NCBI GenBank assembly: GCA_947579605.1
Contig: OX388320.1
Span: 4,154,001-4,218,000, forward strand
Reading direction: 5' to 3'
Origin: Athripsodes cinereus
Taxonomy: Eukaryota; Arthropoda; Insecta; Trichoptera; Leptoceridae
Length of the DNA: 64,000 nt
In this document: in pieces, positions 23,937-34,500 of the stretch
How the letters are laid out: each line of letters begins with the position of its first letter
Position numbering within the stretch: position 1 is the first letter of the stretch
Program-made: the position numbers and the translations under genes
The notes under the pieces: generated by a model
The model's database searches: none
Told to the model about the DNA's origin: nothing
The model's input: only the letters and a program-made list of their open reading frames with translations

Positions 23937-24282
23937 ATTTTAAATTATCAAATAAAATAAAATAAATATTTATTATTTTTGTTTCGTGTTACTGTTGAGT
24001 AAGACTAACGCACGACCGGTTTCGCGGACTCCGAGTTCGCATCATCAGGTGCTGATCTATACTGAATTAACAAAACAAATACAAAAGTTCGTTAGGGTTT
24101 ACAGTGAGGGTGTAGGGGTAGGCGGGGTCGTGTTGGTTTCAGGCGTGTAGTTCTTGGAATATGAGATGGGGAATAGTTGTAGTAAGGGAGATGAATTCGG
24201 AAGATTATTATTATTAATAGCTGTTTTAGTCGAGTTATTATTTTTATTAATTTCTATTGCTTCCAGTGCTGTCAAAGTTGGT
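23937..24282 (-). repeat. left 346-bp inverted repeat of the Penelope-like element
   Basis: It is the reverse complement of 26551-26896 with one mismatch that I can find. It is thus an antisense copy of the last 180 bp of the element's coding region plus its 3' UTR. Confidence 0.95.
24010..24052 (-). ncRNA. hammerhead-like ribozyme (left repeat, minus strand)
   Basis: This is the mirror copy of 26781-26823: the GCAC stem, CTGATGA, a stem II hairpin, GAAA, CCGGTC and GTGC are all present on the minus strand. Confidence 0.6.
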
Positions 24283-24310
24283 TGTTAATGCCAGTACGGC
24301 TAAACAGGCA

Positions 24311-26734
24311 ATGCTGTATAAAAACCTCAGTAATAAATATAAAAGTTTGTCTTTGAAAATATATTTCAACCAACAATGCATTAAAAATAAATTAATACCT
24401 AATTACATTTGTGTCAATAGTAATAATAAGTCGGAAATAGCTAATAAAATAATCAAACAGGCGAAAATAAATTGGCTTAAACAAGAAATCAAAAACTTTT
24501 TTATGACTAGGAATAATATTAAATTGTTAATTAAAGTGCTGCATAGTGAACTTACATATAAATTACACCCTGTGGAGTGGGATTTACTCGATGACAAAGT
24601 AAGATATCTAGTTTATATTAATGGTTCTAAAACAAAAGAAAGACTGGACAAGAAACTATTGAACTTAAAACTATCACAACCAACTCACGCTACAACACAA
24701 AATCATAATAATCAGGTATACAGTAATCACAAGTTTAGTGAACGTGTTATTAACCTTTCCGATCATAATTTCACACCAGATGAAAATAAACTATTACAAA
24801 AAGGACTAAAATATAATCTGCACAACGTGAGTGAAAAATCTATCATCCAATTGGCAGCTGACACTGAAACTGCACTTTATAAACTACCAACTGTAATTAA
24901 ATACAACTGTGCGGATACCATAAAGAAATCTCCTTTCAACCAAACCAGCACCACCACACCGGAACTGAAAACCGCGAGAAATATCAGGAAATCATTAGAA
25001 GATAACCAACTGACACTCACGCGAGCGGATAAAGGACATAGCATAGTGATTCTTGACACGGCGGATTACAAAAACAAAGTGCACCAATTTCTTACAGACA
25101 ATAATTTTGCCCTTTTGAAATCTGATCCCACATCTCGATACCAGGCTAATATTAAAGATACAATTAAAAAATGTCCTATCATTTGTACTAGTAAATTTTT
25201 ATGCCAATCTAATCCTCAAGCACCTAAACTATACGGTTTACCCAAAACTCACAAAGTAAACAAACCTATCAGACCTGTTGTCTCGTATTATTCTGCCCCC
25301 TCTTATAAACTATGTAAATTGTTAAATCAAAAAATATTAACATATGATATATTTCAACCCACTTATAGTATTAAGAATAGTAAAGAACTTATTGACCTAT
25401 TAGATAACTTTGAAGTCCCACATAATTGTAAACTTGTTTCGTTCGATATCATAAATCTCTTCACTAATATACCCATTGATGATAGCAGAGTTGTGTTTGT
25501 AGATTTATTGAACAAATCACCGCTAGACGATAGTGTAAAAGAAGAAATGATTAGAATGTTTAACACTTGTGTGGATCAAAACTATTTTGAATTCGATAAT
25601 AATTATTATTCTCAGCCTTCTGGATTAGCAATGGGGTCACCGGTGAGTCCGATTATTTCAGAAATATTTTTAAATAACCTTGAAAACAATTTGTTTAATT
25701 CTGATCATTTTTCTCTTAAGAATAACATTGTAAAGTGGGTTAGATATGTAGACGATGTTCTGTGTATATTTAAGGGCACTGACCGGCTTCTTGACTCTCT
25801 GCTTTCGTACATCAACAATCTACATCCCAATATAAAATTTACGTTAGAATCCAATCCCGATAACACACTTAATTACCTAGACCTCACTCTAAAAATCATC
25901 AACAATAAAATTGACTTCAACATATATAGAAAACCGACACATACTGACTCGATTATTCACTCCACTTCTAACCACCCTCTGTCACACAAACATTCAAGCT
26001 TCCACTTTATGACTGACAGACTTGTTTCAACTCCACTTAATACTGTCAACTATAATAACGAACTTAACACTATCAAACAAATCGCGATAAATAACGGTTA
26101 TAACACTAACTTGATAGACCACCTAGTAAATAATAAACAGAAGACTCGACTGTATAGACAATTTATTTACCACACTTACAATACTAAAGATACACCTAAT
26201 AGAGCTTGGAGAAAAATATTGTACATAGGAGAGTTGTCTAAACAATTAACGAAACTATTTCCCGACATAATTCGACCAGCCTTCTACACGAACAACAAAC
26301 TTGCCAACTTATTAGCCAACTCTAAATCAAAGACGGACATTCTAAAGAAAAGCGGGGTGTACGAAATTAAATGTGGGGATTGTAATAAAGTATATATAGG
26401 ACAGACGTTTAGGAACTTAAAAACTAGAATTGACGAGCACCGACGATGTATTACCAACAACAACTTCTCTGAATTTGCAAACCATATAATAGAAACTGAC
26501 CACTCTTTTAGCAACCATAGTTTAAAATTATTACATACACACACATACCGACCAACTTTGACAGCACTGGAAGCAATAGAAATTAATAAAAATAATAACT
26601 CGACTAAAACAGCTATTAATAATAATAATCTTCCGAATTCATCTCCCTTACTACAACTATTCCCCATCTCATATTCCAAGAACTCCACGCCTGAAACCAA
26701 CACGACCCCGCCTACCCCTACACCCTCACTGTAA
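24311..26734 (+). CDS. Penelope-like reverse transcriptase with GIY-YIG endonuclease (807 aa)
   Basis: This single open frame copies the element's RNA into DNA and nicks the target. Visible RT motifs: PKLYGLPKTHKVNKPIRPVV (fingers), SFDIINLFTNIP (motif A, catalytic D379), GLAMGSPVSPI (motif B) and RYVDD (motif C, 479-482). The GIY-YIG domain follows: GVYEIKCGDC (from 682), VYIGQTFRNLKTRIDEH. The frame is open from 24251, but the codons before 24282 come from the inverted repeat and the first ATG is at 24311, so I start there. The last 60 codons are Asn/Thr/Pro-rich and lie within the right inverted repeat. No stop or frameshift is seen, and the length is normal for the family. Confidence 0.93.
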   Translation: MLYKNLSNKYKSLSLKIYFNQQCIKNKLIPNYICVNSNNKSEIANKIIKQAKINWLKQEIKNFFMTRNNIKLLIKVLHSELTYKLHPVEWDLLDDKVRYLVYINGSKTKERLDKKLLNLKLSQPTHATTQNHNNQVYSNHKFSERVINLSDHNFTPDENKLLQKGLKYNLHNVSEKSIIQLAADTETALYKLPTVIKYNCADTIKKSPFNQTSTTTPELKTARNIRKSLEDNQLTLTRADKGHSIVILDTADYKNKVHQFLTDNNFALLKSDPTSRYQANIKDTIKKCPIICTSKFLCQSNPQAPKLYGLPKTHKVNKPIRPVVSYYSAPSYKLCKLLNQKILTYDIFQPTYSIKNSKELIDLLDNFEVPHNCKLVSFDIINLFTNIPIDDSRVVFVDLLNKSPLDDSVKEEMIRMFNTCVDQNYFEFDNNYYSQPSGLAMGSPVSPIISEIFLNNLENNLFNSDHFSLKNNIVKWVRYVDDVLCIFKGTDRLLDSLLSYINNLHPNIKFTLESNPDNTLNYLDLTLKIINNKIDFNIYRKPTHTDSIIHSTSNHPLSHKHSSFHFMTDRLVSTPLNTVNYNNELNTIKQIAINNGYNTNLIDHLVNNKQKTRLYRQFIYHTYNTKDTPNRAWRKILYIGELSKQLTKLFPDIIRPAFYTNNKLANLLANSKSKTDILKKSGVYEIKCGDCNKVYIGQTFRNLKTRIDEHRRCITNNNFSEFANHIIETDHSFSNHSLKLLHTHTYRPTLTALEAIEINKNNNSTKTAINNNNLPNSSPLLQLFPISYSKNSTPETNTTPPTPTPSL

Positions 26735-26896
26735 ACCCTAACGAACTTTTGTATTTGTTTTGTTAATTCAGTATAGATCAGCACCTGATGATGCGAACTC
26801 GGAGTCCGCGAAACCGGTCGTGCGTTAGTCTTACTCAACAGTAACACGAAACAAAAATAATAAATATTTATTTTATTTTATTTGATAATTTAAAAT
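26551..26896 (+). repeat. right 346-bp inverted repeat of the Penelope-like element
   Basis: It covers the end of the RT/GIY-YIG frame, its stop (26732-26734), the hammerhead motif and an AT-rich end (AATAAATATTTATTTTATTT). It is inverted at 23937-24282. Confidence 0.95.
26781..26823 (+). ncRNA. hammerhead-like ribozyme in the Penelope-like element 3' end
   Basis: In order: GCAC (26781-26784, stem I), CTGATGA (core), a stem-loop GCGAACTCGGAGTCCGC (stem II), GAAA, a minimal stem III CCGGTC as in schistosome-type hammerheads, then GTGC (26820-26823) pairing back to GCAC. Cleavage would fall after C26819. One extra T between the core and stem II departs from the consensus, so activity is uncertain. 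Hammerheads are known in Penelope-like elements. Confidence 0.65.
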
Positions 26897-27030
26897 TTTA
26901 CGTTCGACTAATTTTTAGGTTAGGTTAAATTAAGTCTGGTGTCATTTTATGTTACAGCACATTTATTGACGACTACTTTTACGTTTGACTGATTGTAGGT
27001 TAGGTTAGATTAGGTCTAGTGTTATATGCT
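26897..27030. repeat. imperfect tandem duplication with AGGTTAGGTTA
   Basis: TTACGTTCGACTAATTTTTAGGTTAGGTTAA and a similar block 91 bp later (near 26988-27030) follow the Penelope-like element. They contain two units of the insect telomere motif TTAGG, too few to suggest a telomere. 27031-28399 holds nothing I can identify apart from one hairpin. Confidence 0.5.
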
Positions 27031-27367
27031 AATATACATAGCTTTAAGAAGAACAGAATGGAAAATAGAAAAGACTTTCGTGTTCAAAAGATATAAATAC
27101 ATGCGCTATGTTTAGTTACTTTAGAAATAACTTTTTTACGGTGAGAGAGCTTAGGATATTGTGTTTGAAAACTTCCACCAATAAAAACATTTCATTCTTA
27201 CTAAACATTTTTTTTAACTTTCCTACTAAATAGCATACTGAACTTTACTTATAAAAAGTTGTGGTAGGACGCTGGTTTTCTATAAGTTTAACTACTTTGT
27301 TACACTGGACAAGGTGTTTATCTCCCAATATTGATCACAGCCAAAAATTTGAAGTCATTTTGGTATA

Positions 27368-27408
27368 CTCGTATTTGAAATTTCAATAAGTGAAATTTCA
27401 AATACGAG
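27368..27408. repeat. perfect 18-bp hairpin
   Basis: CTCGTATTTGAAATTTCA, loop ATAAG, then its exact reverse complement. The size resembles a pre-miRNA stem, but the arms are too symmetrical and AT-rich to claim one. Confidence 0.9.
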
Positions 27409-28399
27409 TAGGTATATCAAATAATAATAATAATAAACTTTAAATACAGTTTTAGTCAGTTTTAATAATGATATAGAATAGAGTACCTTCATACATATAG
27501 TGATGGATGGAGTGCCATTTCCAGTGAAAGTTCCTGGTTCCTGCTTTAATTCAGTAGGCCTGCGCTCGCTGGATGGCTATTATTGCTGCTGGTGTAATGT
27601 TTAAAGTGGCTTTTAACTTTTTGCTTGAGGAACTGATTATTAAACCACATAATCATTGTCTTTTAATGGACAGTAGCGCGCTTTTAAAGATACCGCCGCT
27701 GAAGCATCATTCGAGTCTGTCTCTTAAGAAGTCAAAAGTCCACCACATTAAAATTATTTATTATGTTAGTGTACAAATAGTATAATTCCATATTTTGACA
27801 AATTGAAATAATTTTTTTTTGTAATATATTGAACAACACGAGAAAAATATCTGTCGACATTTTAGATAATTTTCAATCTCTTGATTGTTTTTTGTTTGCA
27901 AACACGGATTGATTGATAACGAATCCCTGACTTCTGAGATATGCGAGTGTGTGAAAGAAGGTTCTCTCTAAGCTATGTATGTATAAATTATACCACGGCG
28001 ACATTGAAGGCTGACTTGGACTTAAATATATGAATAAAACGTGTCAAAATATAATAAATTCATCAAGTAGCTATAATAAAAGCGAAATAGTAAGTTGCGA
28101 CATGTTCATTATATGAATACATGATAATATGACATGTGTTACAGCGGCGTGCATGCAACAATACTGTTTTTTATTGTTCTTAGTACTAATTGTATTAAAG
28201 ATTTAGAGAGTTATAGTTTTACCGAAAACAAGTATGATTTTTTTTTTTGAAATACCTTTAATCCTCATCATCACAATCAGCTTTTCCGCTTTTCTTATGG
28301 GGTAGATAGAAAGTATCGAGCATTACTTACTCCTATACTTTTATAATTATAATTTTTGCTTATGTCACTGTTATACTTAATTGATTTCTATCTTTTAAA

Positions 28400-28475
28400 A
28401 TACTACTACTATCACGGCATATCCCACAAGTGGGGTAGCCAGCAGACCAGTTGTATGCTATCACTCTACTTTGTA
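28400..28475 (-). repeat. fragment of the GGCTACCCCACTTGTGGG family
   Basis: The reverse strand reads CTGGTCTGCTGGCTACCCCA, then CTTGTGGGATATGCCGTGAT, matching the 3' end of the copies at 37195-37450 and 42085-42305. Confidence 0.8.
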
Positions 28476-28554
28476 GCTGAATAGCATGTCTAGCCACAAT
28501 AGCCAAAACAATATTATAACTTGTGACAATAATGTCAACTAAATCGCCTACAAA

Positions 28555-28985
28555 TGGCATTCAATGGCGCTGCAAGGCTTATTTTCCGCGAAGATAAGGG
28601 CTGTCACATCACACCTTTGCTGGAAAAATTGCATTGGTTAAGAATAGGTGAAAGGGTCCAATACAAATTGTGCTTAGTCACTTTCTGAGCTCTGTATTAT
28701 AAAAATACCTGCAAGTAGACCTCTGCGTTTAGCTAAGACATCCACCAACATGCTGGACGAAATCAATAGAGCAAACAAGTCCTGCTTCTATGATAGGGCT
28801 TTTGGCGTCGCAGGACCCGTCATATGGAACCGACTCCCCGAGGGTCTTCGTAAAAACCAATTGACAACAACGGTCAGCAGCAAGCTGAAGACATTGCTCT
28901 GCCAACGTTGTTTCCCACGCCCTTGAAATGGATGCTCCGTTAAACGGCGCCGAATAAATCATCCAACATACATACAATAAATAAA
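28555..28985 (+). mobile_element. CR1-like LINE ORF2 C-terminus, decayed
   Basis: The translation reads NGAARLIFREDKGCHITPLL then EKLHWLRIGERVQYKLCL, the conserved block near the end of CR1/Daphne-type ORF2 proteins. Further on, in shifted frames, come TSPASMIG-L and SYGTDSP. Stops and frameshifts make it non-functional. The far end matches 2478-2570. Confidence 0.75.
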
Positions 28986-29394
28986 ATAAATAATAAGCAA
29001 CTCATGATCATCTTTTTATGAAACGGTTGCGTTAATAAAGTGCTTTCTAAAATAATAAAACAACTCCACCACCGACGCCACTGACAGTTTGTCTTGTCAT
29101 TATTATATAGTGTGATTTTCATTTTGCATATCACTTCACACGTCAAGTCAATGAAATGAAATAAGAATACATAATGAATATATGAATGAATTCTCTTTGA
29201 AATTGTCGCGGTTAATAATAATTCGATTGTCGTTTCTTCTAGAAAACTACAATCAAATTAATTGAGTATCATTAGTCATTAATATCATTTTAAGGTTCAC
29301 ACCTAGCAGGTGTGATTATTATATACCAGAACTTCTTCACATGGGATAAAAGAAGTTAAATATGAACTGAAAAAAATGAAGCCTTTTATTTTAT

Positions 29395-29965
29395 TAATCA
29401 CGGAGCAGCCGTCAAAGAATTTGTCTCTAACTCTTTTCCGTAAGTTTTCGAGTGTTCCGTAAAAAACAACGACAACGTACGTGTGTGAGAAGTTGTATGA
29501 AGGTAGAAAAAACGAAAGAAATATGTATGAATAGATCTTTATAAGGTTCCGTTCTCTCTGCCTACCCCACTTAGGGCAAAAAAAATAAAGATATTTTACA
29601 TCTTAAATTCAACGATGAGGCTTGATGAAGACAAGCTGCATGTTTATAACTCTTGCAGTTGGTCCACTGGCCACCCCACTTGTGGGATATGTTATGTTTA
29701 TTGTTTCACAAAATAAATATCAATAAATGTATTGTAACAATACTCAGATGTTGGTAGTTTTCATATTTTTTTCAGCTACAGTAGGAATACTCGTATTTTC
29801 AACGCGTTCAATCAACAAACAGAACTTAATGATTAAACTTCTCATAGTTTTTATTTCATTTCATTCTAAAAAAAATAACACTTTGATGTTTCAATATCAT
29901 GCTTTATTGTTAATATGTTCCGATATTCTGCTGGCTACTCCACTCGTGGGATATCCAGTTATGGT
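29395..29965 (+). repeat. two fragments of the GGCTACCCCACTTGTGGG family around a LINE tail
   Basis: CCGTAAGTTTTCGAGTGTTC at about 29440 and CATCTTAAATTCAACGATGA to GTGGGATATG at 29600-29695 belong to the family; a LINE tail (VLSAYPT) lies between at 29495-29590. A further 3' end lies at 29925-29965. Confidence 0.65.
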
Positions 29966-30005
29966 ATAAAAGAGATGTTCCTTGGAGTCCCGACAATGAC
30001 TTATC

Positions 30006-30045
30006 AAGAAAAGAGAAACAGCTCTTAAGCTGTTTCTCTTTTCTT
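30006..30045. repeat. perfect 18-bp hairpin
   Basis: AAGAAAAGAGAAACAGCT, loop CTTA, then the exact reverse complement. Confidence 0.9.
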
Positions 30046-30249
30046 TTCTTAGACTTAATTTCTAAATAGAGAAAGAAAAAAAAGAAAGGCAAGAAATATC
30101 TTTTATATATCCATCTCTTTTTTCCCCATATCAATAAATCACGGAACAAATCCCAAGATATCTTGTAATCTCTCCATTGGAAGATCAGACACCCACCCAT
30201 AACATGCTCTTTTAAATTCAACAAAAACAGTGATTTCTCTAATCTTTAG

Positions 30250-30990
30250 AGGCATGAAGTTAAACAGTCTAGGTGCAACGAATAAATTTAAAAAAATATG
30301 ATTTTGAAGTTGTAACTAATATTATTTTTATCATAAACATCATAACAAAAATTAACAATAAGAAACGATAGCACCTATTTCAAAGGTCGTGAACATGGAA
30401 ATTGTGGCCAAATAAAATAAATGTTTGGAAATAAATAACACATCAAATCAGAGACTTCTTCAGAAAAAATATTATTTTACGTTATAAAACCAAGTTTTCT
30501 AAATAATTTCCGCATAAAACATAAATTAATTCTTTTCTAATCAGGCGATTTTTTATAAATTAAATTCTTCATGTTCCTGTACGGGCGCACTAGTAACCAG
30601 AGGGTTAAATGTTATAGTAAATTATAAACTTGTAATTTCACACTTGTTTTAAGTAATATTAAAATACGCCATTGAAATTTTTCAGAACATTATGGTTAAA
30701 GATTCATAATTTATTCACCAAAAAAGCAGAATAAAAATCAAAGCATATATTATTCGGGCATTGGCGTGACTATATTTCTTGCTATTCAGTTTTAACAATG
30801 GTGCATGTATAGATTTGGTATTTCATAAATTAAGATTACATTTATTTGATAAACTATGAAAGACTTGGTTAGTTTAAGGCACATTTTAGTAGTTCAGGGA
30901 TCTTTTTGTAAACGACACTATTTCTATTGCGAAAACTATCATAATATGATTAAAATTTTGTGACGGTACAATGTCATTATACAAAGAGGA
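30250..30990. other. AT-rich intergenic stretch
   Basis: I see no coding signal or recognisable repeat. Confidence 0.5.
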
Positions 30991-30999
30991 AGAGTGGCC

Positions 31000-31250
31000 C
31001 ATAAAGAATACGTGTAAATAAATTGCGATGGTTTGGACATAAGTAGTGAATGAATGATGAAAAGCCGACAAAGAAAATATAATATCTCATAGAAGGAGTT
31101 TAAGAAAGCGCCGGCACCTATGAACCAGGATGCTTGACCACGCGGATTAATCCCTCATGTGTGGTTGGGTGTTGATAAAGAGAATTGCCAAACGAATGAG
31201 TGAGAATAGATTGAACTAGTACTCTGCCACATCCACCTACCCTACAAGTA
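31000..31250 (+). mobile_element. LINE remnant (WFGHV family) upstream of CD36-like gene 2
   Basis: The reading TRVNKLRWFGHK, then NDEKPTKKI, a stop and a basic segment identifies the family. It aligns with 12285-12480 before gene 1. Confidence 0.6.
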
Positions 31251-31319
31251 GTGACGCTGTAAATAAGGATAGAAGATTATTTCTCTGTATTATTTTTATA
31301 TATTCACCGTTGTTTGCGT

Positions 31320-31532
31320 TCTGAATAATAAAAGAAAAGAAATAAGTTTGAAAATATTTCTGAACGCCTATGGATCATATGACATTGAATACTATTAGGT
31401 ACTATTAAGGGTCTGATTTGATAGCTGAAATCACTTCCACGGTATACCAACAATCATAGCTCATCACAAAGAATCAAAGTTGACTGCTGATACTGCATAG
31501 TCGGCATATCGCCAGCAGTCTGCTGAACAACC
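31320..31532 (+). promoter_or_regulatory. 5' flank of CD36-like gene 2, conserved with gene 1
   Basis: This is the duplicate of 12640-12848, with the same order of blocks ending just before the ATG. Confidence 0.6.
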
Positions 31533-34500
31533 ATGATAAAGAAATTTAAAGAATTGCCATTATTGGCAAAAGTGACTTATGGATCAGCAAGTTCCTTAGC
31601 ATTTGGAGTAATTTTGGGATATGTTCTGTTTCCAGTCATATTTAAATATCAACTTAAAAAAGTGAGCACAAACAATTGACAGCGTGCTGTAATAATTTCT
31701 GTCAAATAATAAATAATCGACTTTTATTTATTTATTTATACTTTTTCTGTTGATTCCAGGAAATGTCTTTGAGGAACAAAACTGACATGAAGGAGATGTG
31801 GGTGAAATTACCATTTCCTATGATACACAAGGTATGGGTATGGAATCTAACGAATCCTGAGGATACGCAAAAAGGATCCAAGCCGATAATTAAGGAAGTT
31901 GGACCATATTTTTATGAGTAAGCTCATATATATCAATCTTTGTTTTTACAATTTCTTTTCTTATTGAAATGTTAGTTTATTTGATATTTTTTAATGTTTT
32001 TGATGGGCAACAAGTCCTTCCAGTTTTTTTTCTTGAGAGTTTCTCTTTTTATTTATTTTCTTGTTAAATTCTCCTCATTTACGATCATTTTGTTAATTTT
32101 ATTTTAAGTAAATAAATAAACTATGAAAAGCGTTCTGACATTAGTCGTTCGACCAACAAGTCCTTTCAATTTCTTTTCTTTAGAGTTTCTCCTCGTTTAC
32201 GAGCATATCATTAATTTCATGTCAAATAAGTAAATAATTTCAACGTGTGTTCTGACACGTATACAGTGAAATAAATCGTTCTGAGTATTCTTTTAGAAAA
32301 TGGTATGAGAAAACTAATATTCAAGAAAACAGTACAGATGACACTATAGAGTTTAATATGAGAACAACGTATTACTTTATGCCAGAAAAATCTGCACCTC
32401 TCACTGGTGATGAACTGGTTCATTCTCCACAGTTACTCATTGTGGTAAGTAAACAACCTGATGGGTAACATGCCTCATCACTGCATTCAATTAAATGTTT
32501 AATCGTGAAGATTTACCAACATTTGTCTAAAATGAGATATAAGTAAGAAAACTACATTTTTAACTTATTTTATAATATGTAAAGCAGTCGAGAATTTTTT
32601 TATGCTAACCAGAAAAGCAACCGTTGTGTTCTTCGATAGGTGAGCCTTATATTGTGACAGTGAGAATGGCAGAATTAGTGGACATCGAAAATGATCACTT
32701 AAACCAACCTAGAGCCAATTCGTAAGCGTTGGGACGTCTTCCCACTTCTTATGAATAGATCTTGCATATAACATTCTGTAAACTTTGTTCTAAACTATCA
32801 AAATATCTGTCACCAACTAGTTGTACCTACTGAAACAAAGTTAAACGAAGAAAAAATTGTAAATATTATTCAATTTTTTTTTAACAACTGGTCGAACTAG
32901 CTGCCAGAAGACTATTGGGCTAAATTGTTTCGGCACCAGCCCCCCTAGACAAGCACGCACTTTTTGATCGACTCCGAACGAATTTACGACAATCTAACTA
33001 CATGTACCATGTAATTATGCATTATTGTTGCGGTTATAGTCGTAAATTCGTTTGTTGTCGATCGACAAGTGACGGTTTGTCTAGGGGGCTGATCTTGATC
33101 CATTTGTGATCTGAAATAGGAGAACCCAAAGAAATTATTGTTTCATGTGATGTGTATTTTTCAAATTAGAATTTCTTAGATGACTATGTATTAATTATTA
33201 TATTTTGTGAGCTTTTAACGCTACCGCTGTTTCGATGGAGCGTCCATAATTTAAAAGCGTTTATCTAAAACTCACAAAATATAATAATGAATACACAGTC
33301 ATCTAAAATCTTATCAATATATCTAGAAATTGTTATATAGTTAATGCAGAAAATATAAACAAAGTGATAGAATTTCTTCGTTTTAAATAGTAATACTCGT
33401 ATATCTTCCAGTAATTGTGGCGATCCTATTTATTCCAGTATACAGATATCTAATGGTTAGTCTATGTGTCTCTTGTGCCGCCATTTATCCATCTTTATTT
33501 TTCCAGATATTAGACATACAGGTATTTAATAGCAATCAATATTGTTTTATAGGCAACGGCCACGTACGTAGCAAGAGAAAAAGAAGCATTCCTCAAATTA
33601 GCAACAAAAGCTATAAATAGCTTGTTCAATAATCCTCCTCATCTATTTCCTCTACAAAGAGTTCATGATATGTTATTTGACGGAGTAAAAATAGATTGCA
33701 CAACAAAAGATTTTGCACCGAAGGCTGTCTGTACTGCATATAAATCAGTAGACAGTTTGGAAGAATATGAACCAGGTTTTTTCAAGTATTCCATTTTTGG
33801 CCCGGTGAGTGTATATTTTTACTTTTTGTATTGAATATGAGTTCACTGCATTTTTCATCAATTTTCTTTGTCTTATTATTGTTTTAAAATATTGCCTGAA
33901 AACATAACAAAAATTGTGTTACAGGCAAATGCAACAGACTCGAAGAAATACAAAGTGTACAGAGGAATAAAAAATATATCTGATGTTGGTAGAATGGTAG
34001 AATATAATGGCAAAACTGCTGTGGATTGGTGGAAAGGTGATCATTGCAATGAATTAATTGGAACTGACGCAACCATTTTTAGACCATCTTTGACGGAGAA
34101 AGATATTATATATACTTTTAATCCTGATATTTGCAGGTAAGTCCAAAACGTATCAAATTTTATGAACCAAGGAAAACAATCCAAATTGAAGAATGGTTTA
34201 TACGATTGTGTAACGATATTCTGTAATATAGTTGTGGTTAAGAAATGGTTTGTCATACAGTAACTGAAAATGTTTAAGTTTTACATAAGTTCGAATGGTT
34301 TTTTTTTCAAAAAAACCGAGATACTATTTTCTGTGATTTATTATGAGGAACTAATGTGAAATCACACACAAAAAGAAGTCATATGAAACAACAGGAAAGG
34401 TTAGATGGAACAAATCAGATCTATATGGCGTTCCGTTCTCTCTGCCTATCCCACTTGGGATGCGGCGTGAGGGAATAGATAGAAAGGATAGAATTTCTAA

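Larger units (their letters stand above)
23937..26896 (+). mobile_element. full-length Penelope-like element with inverted terminal copies
   Basis: The element is 2960 bp: a left inverted repeat (23937-24282), the RT/GIY-YIG gene, and a right inverted repeat (26551-26896) that overlaps the 3' end of the gene. The 346-bp arms appear to differ at one base (GCGTGTAG on the left, GCGTGGAG as the reverse complement of the right). Penelope elements often carry such terminal copies (pLTRs) in direct or inverted order, and hammerhead motifs within them; both are seen here. The near-identity and open frame suggest a recent, possibly active copy. No clear target-site duplication is visible. Confidence 0.93.

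Noticed and set aside
26284..26847. 187-aa minus-strand frame
   Set aside because: It is antisense to the GIY-YIG end of the Penelope-like gene.
26920..27020. Telomeric TTAGG tract
   Set aside because: Only two adjacent units occur in each copy.
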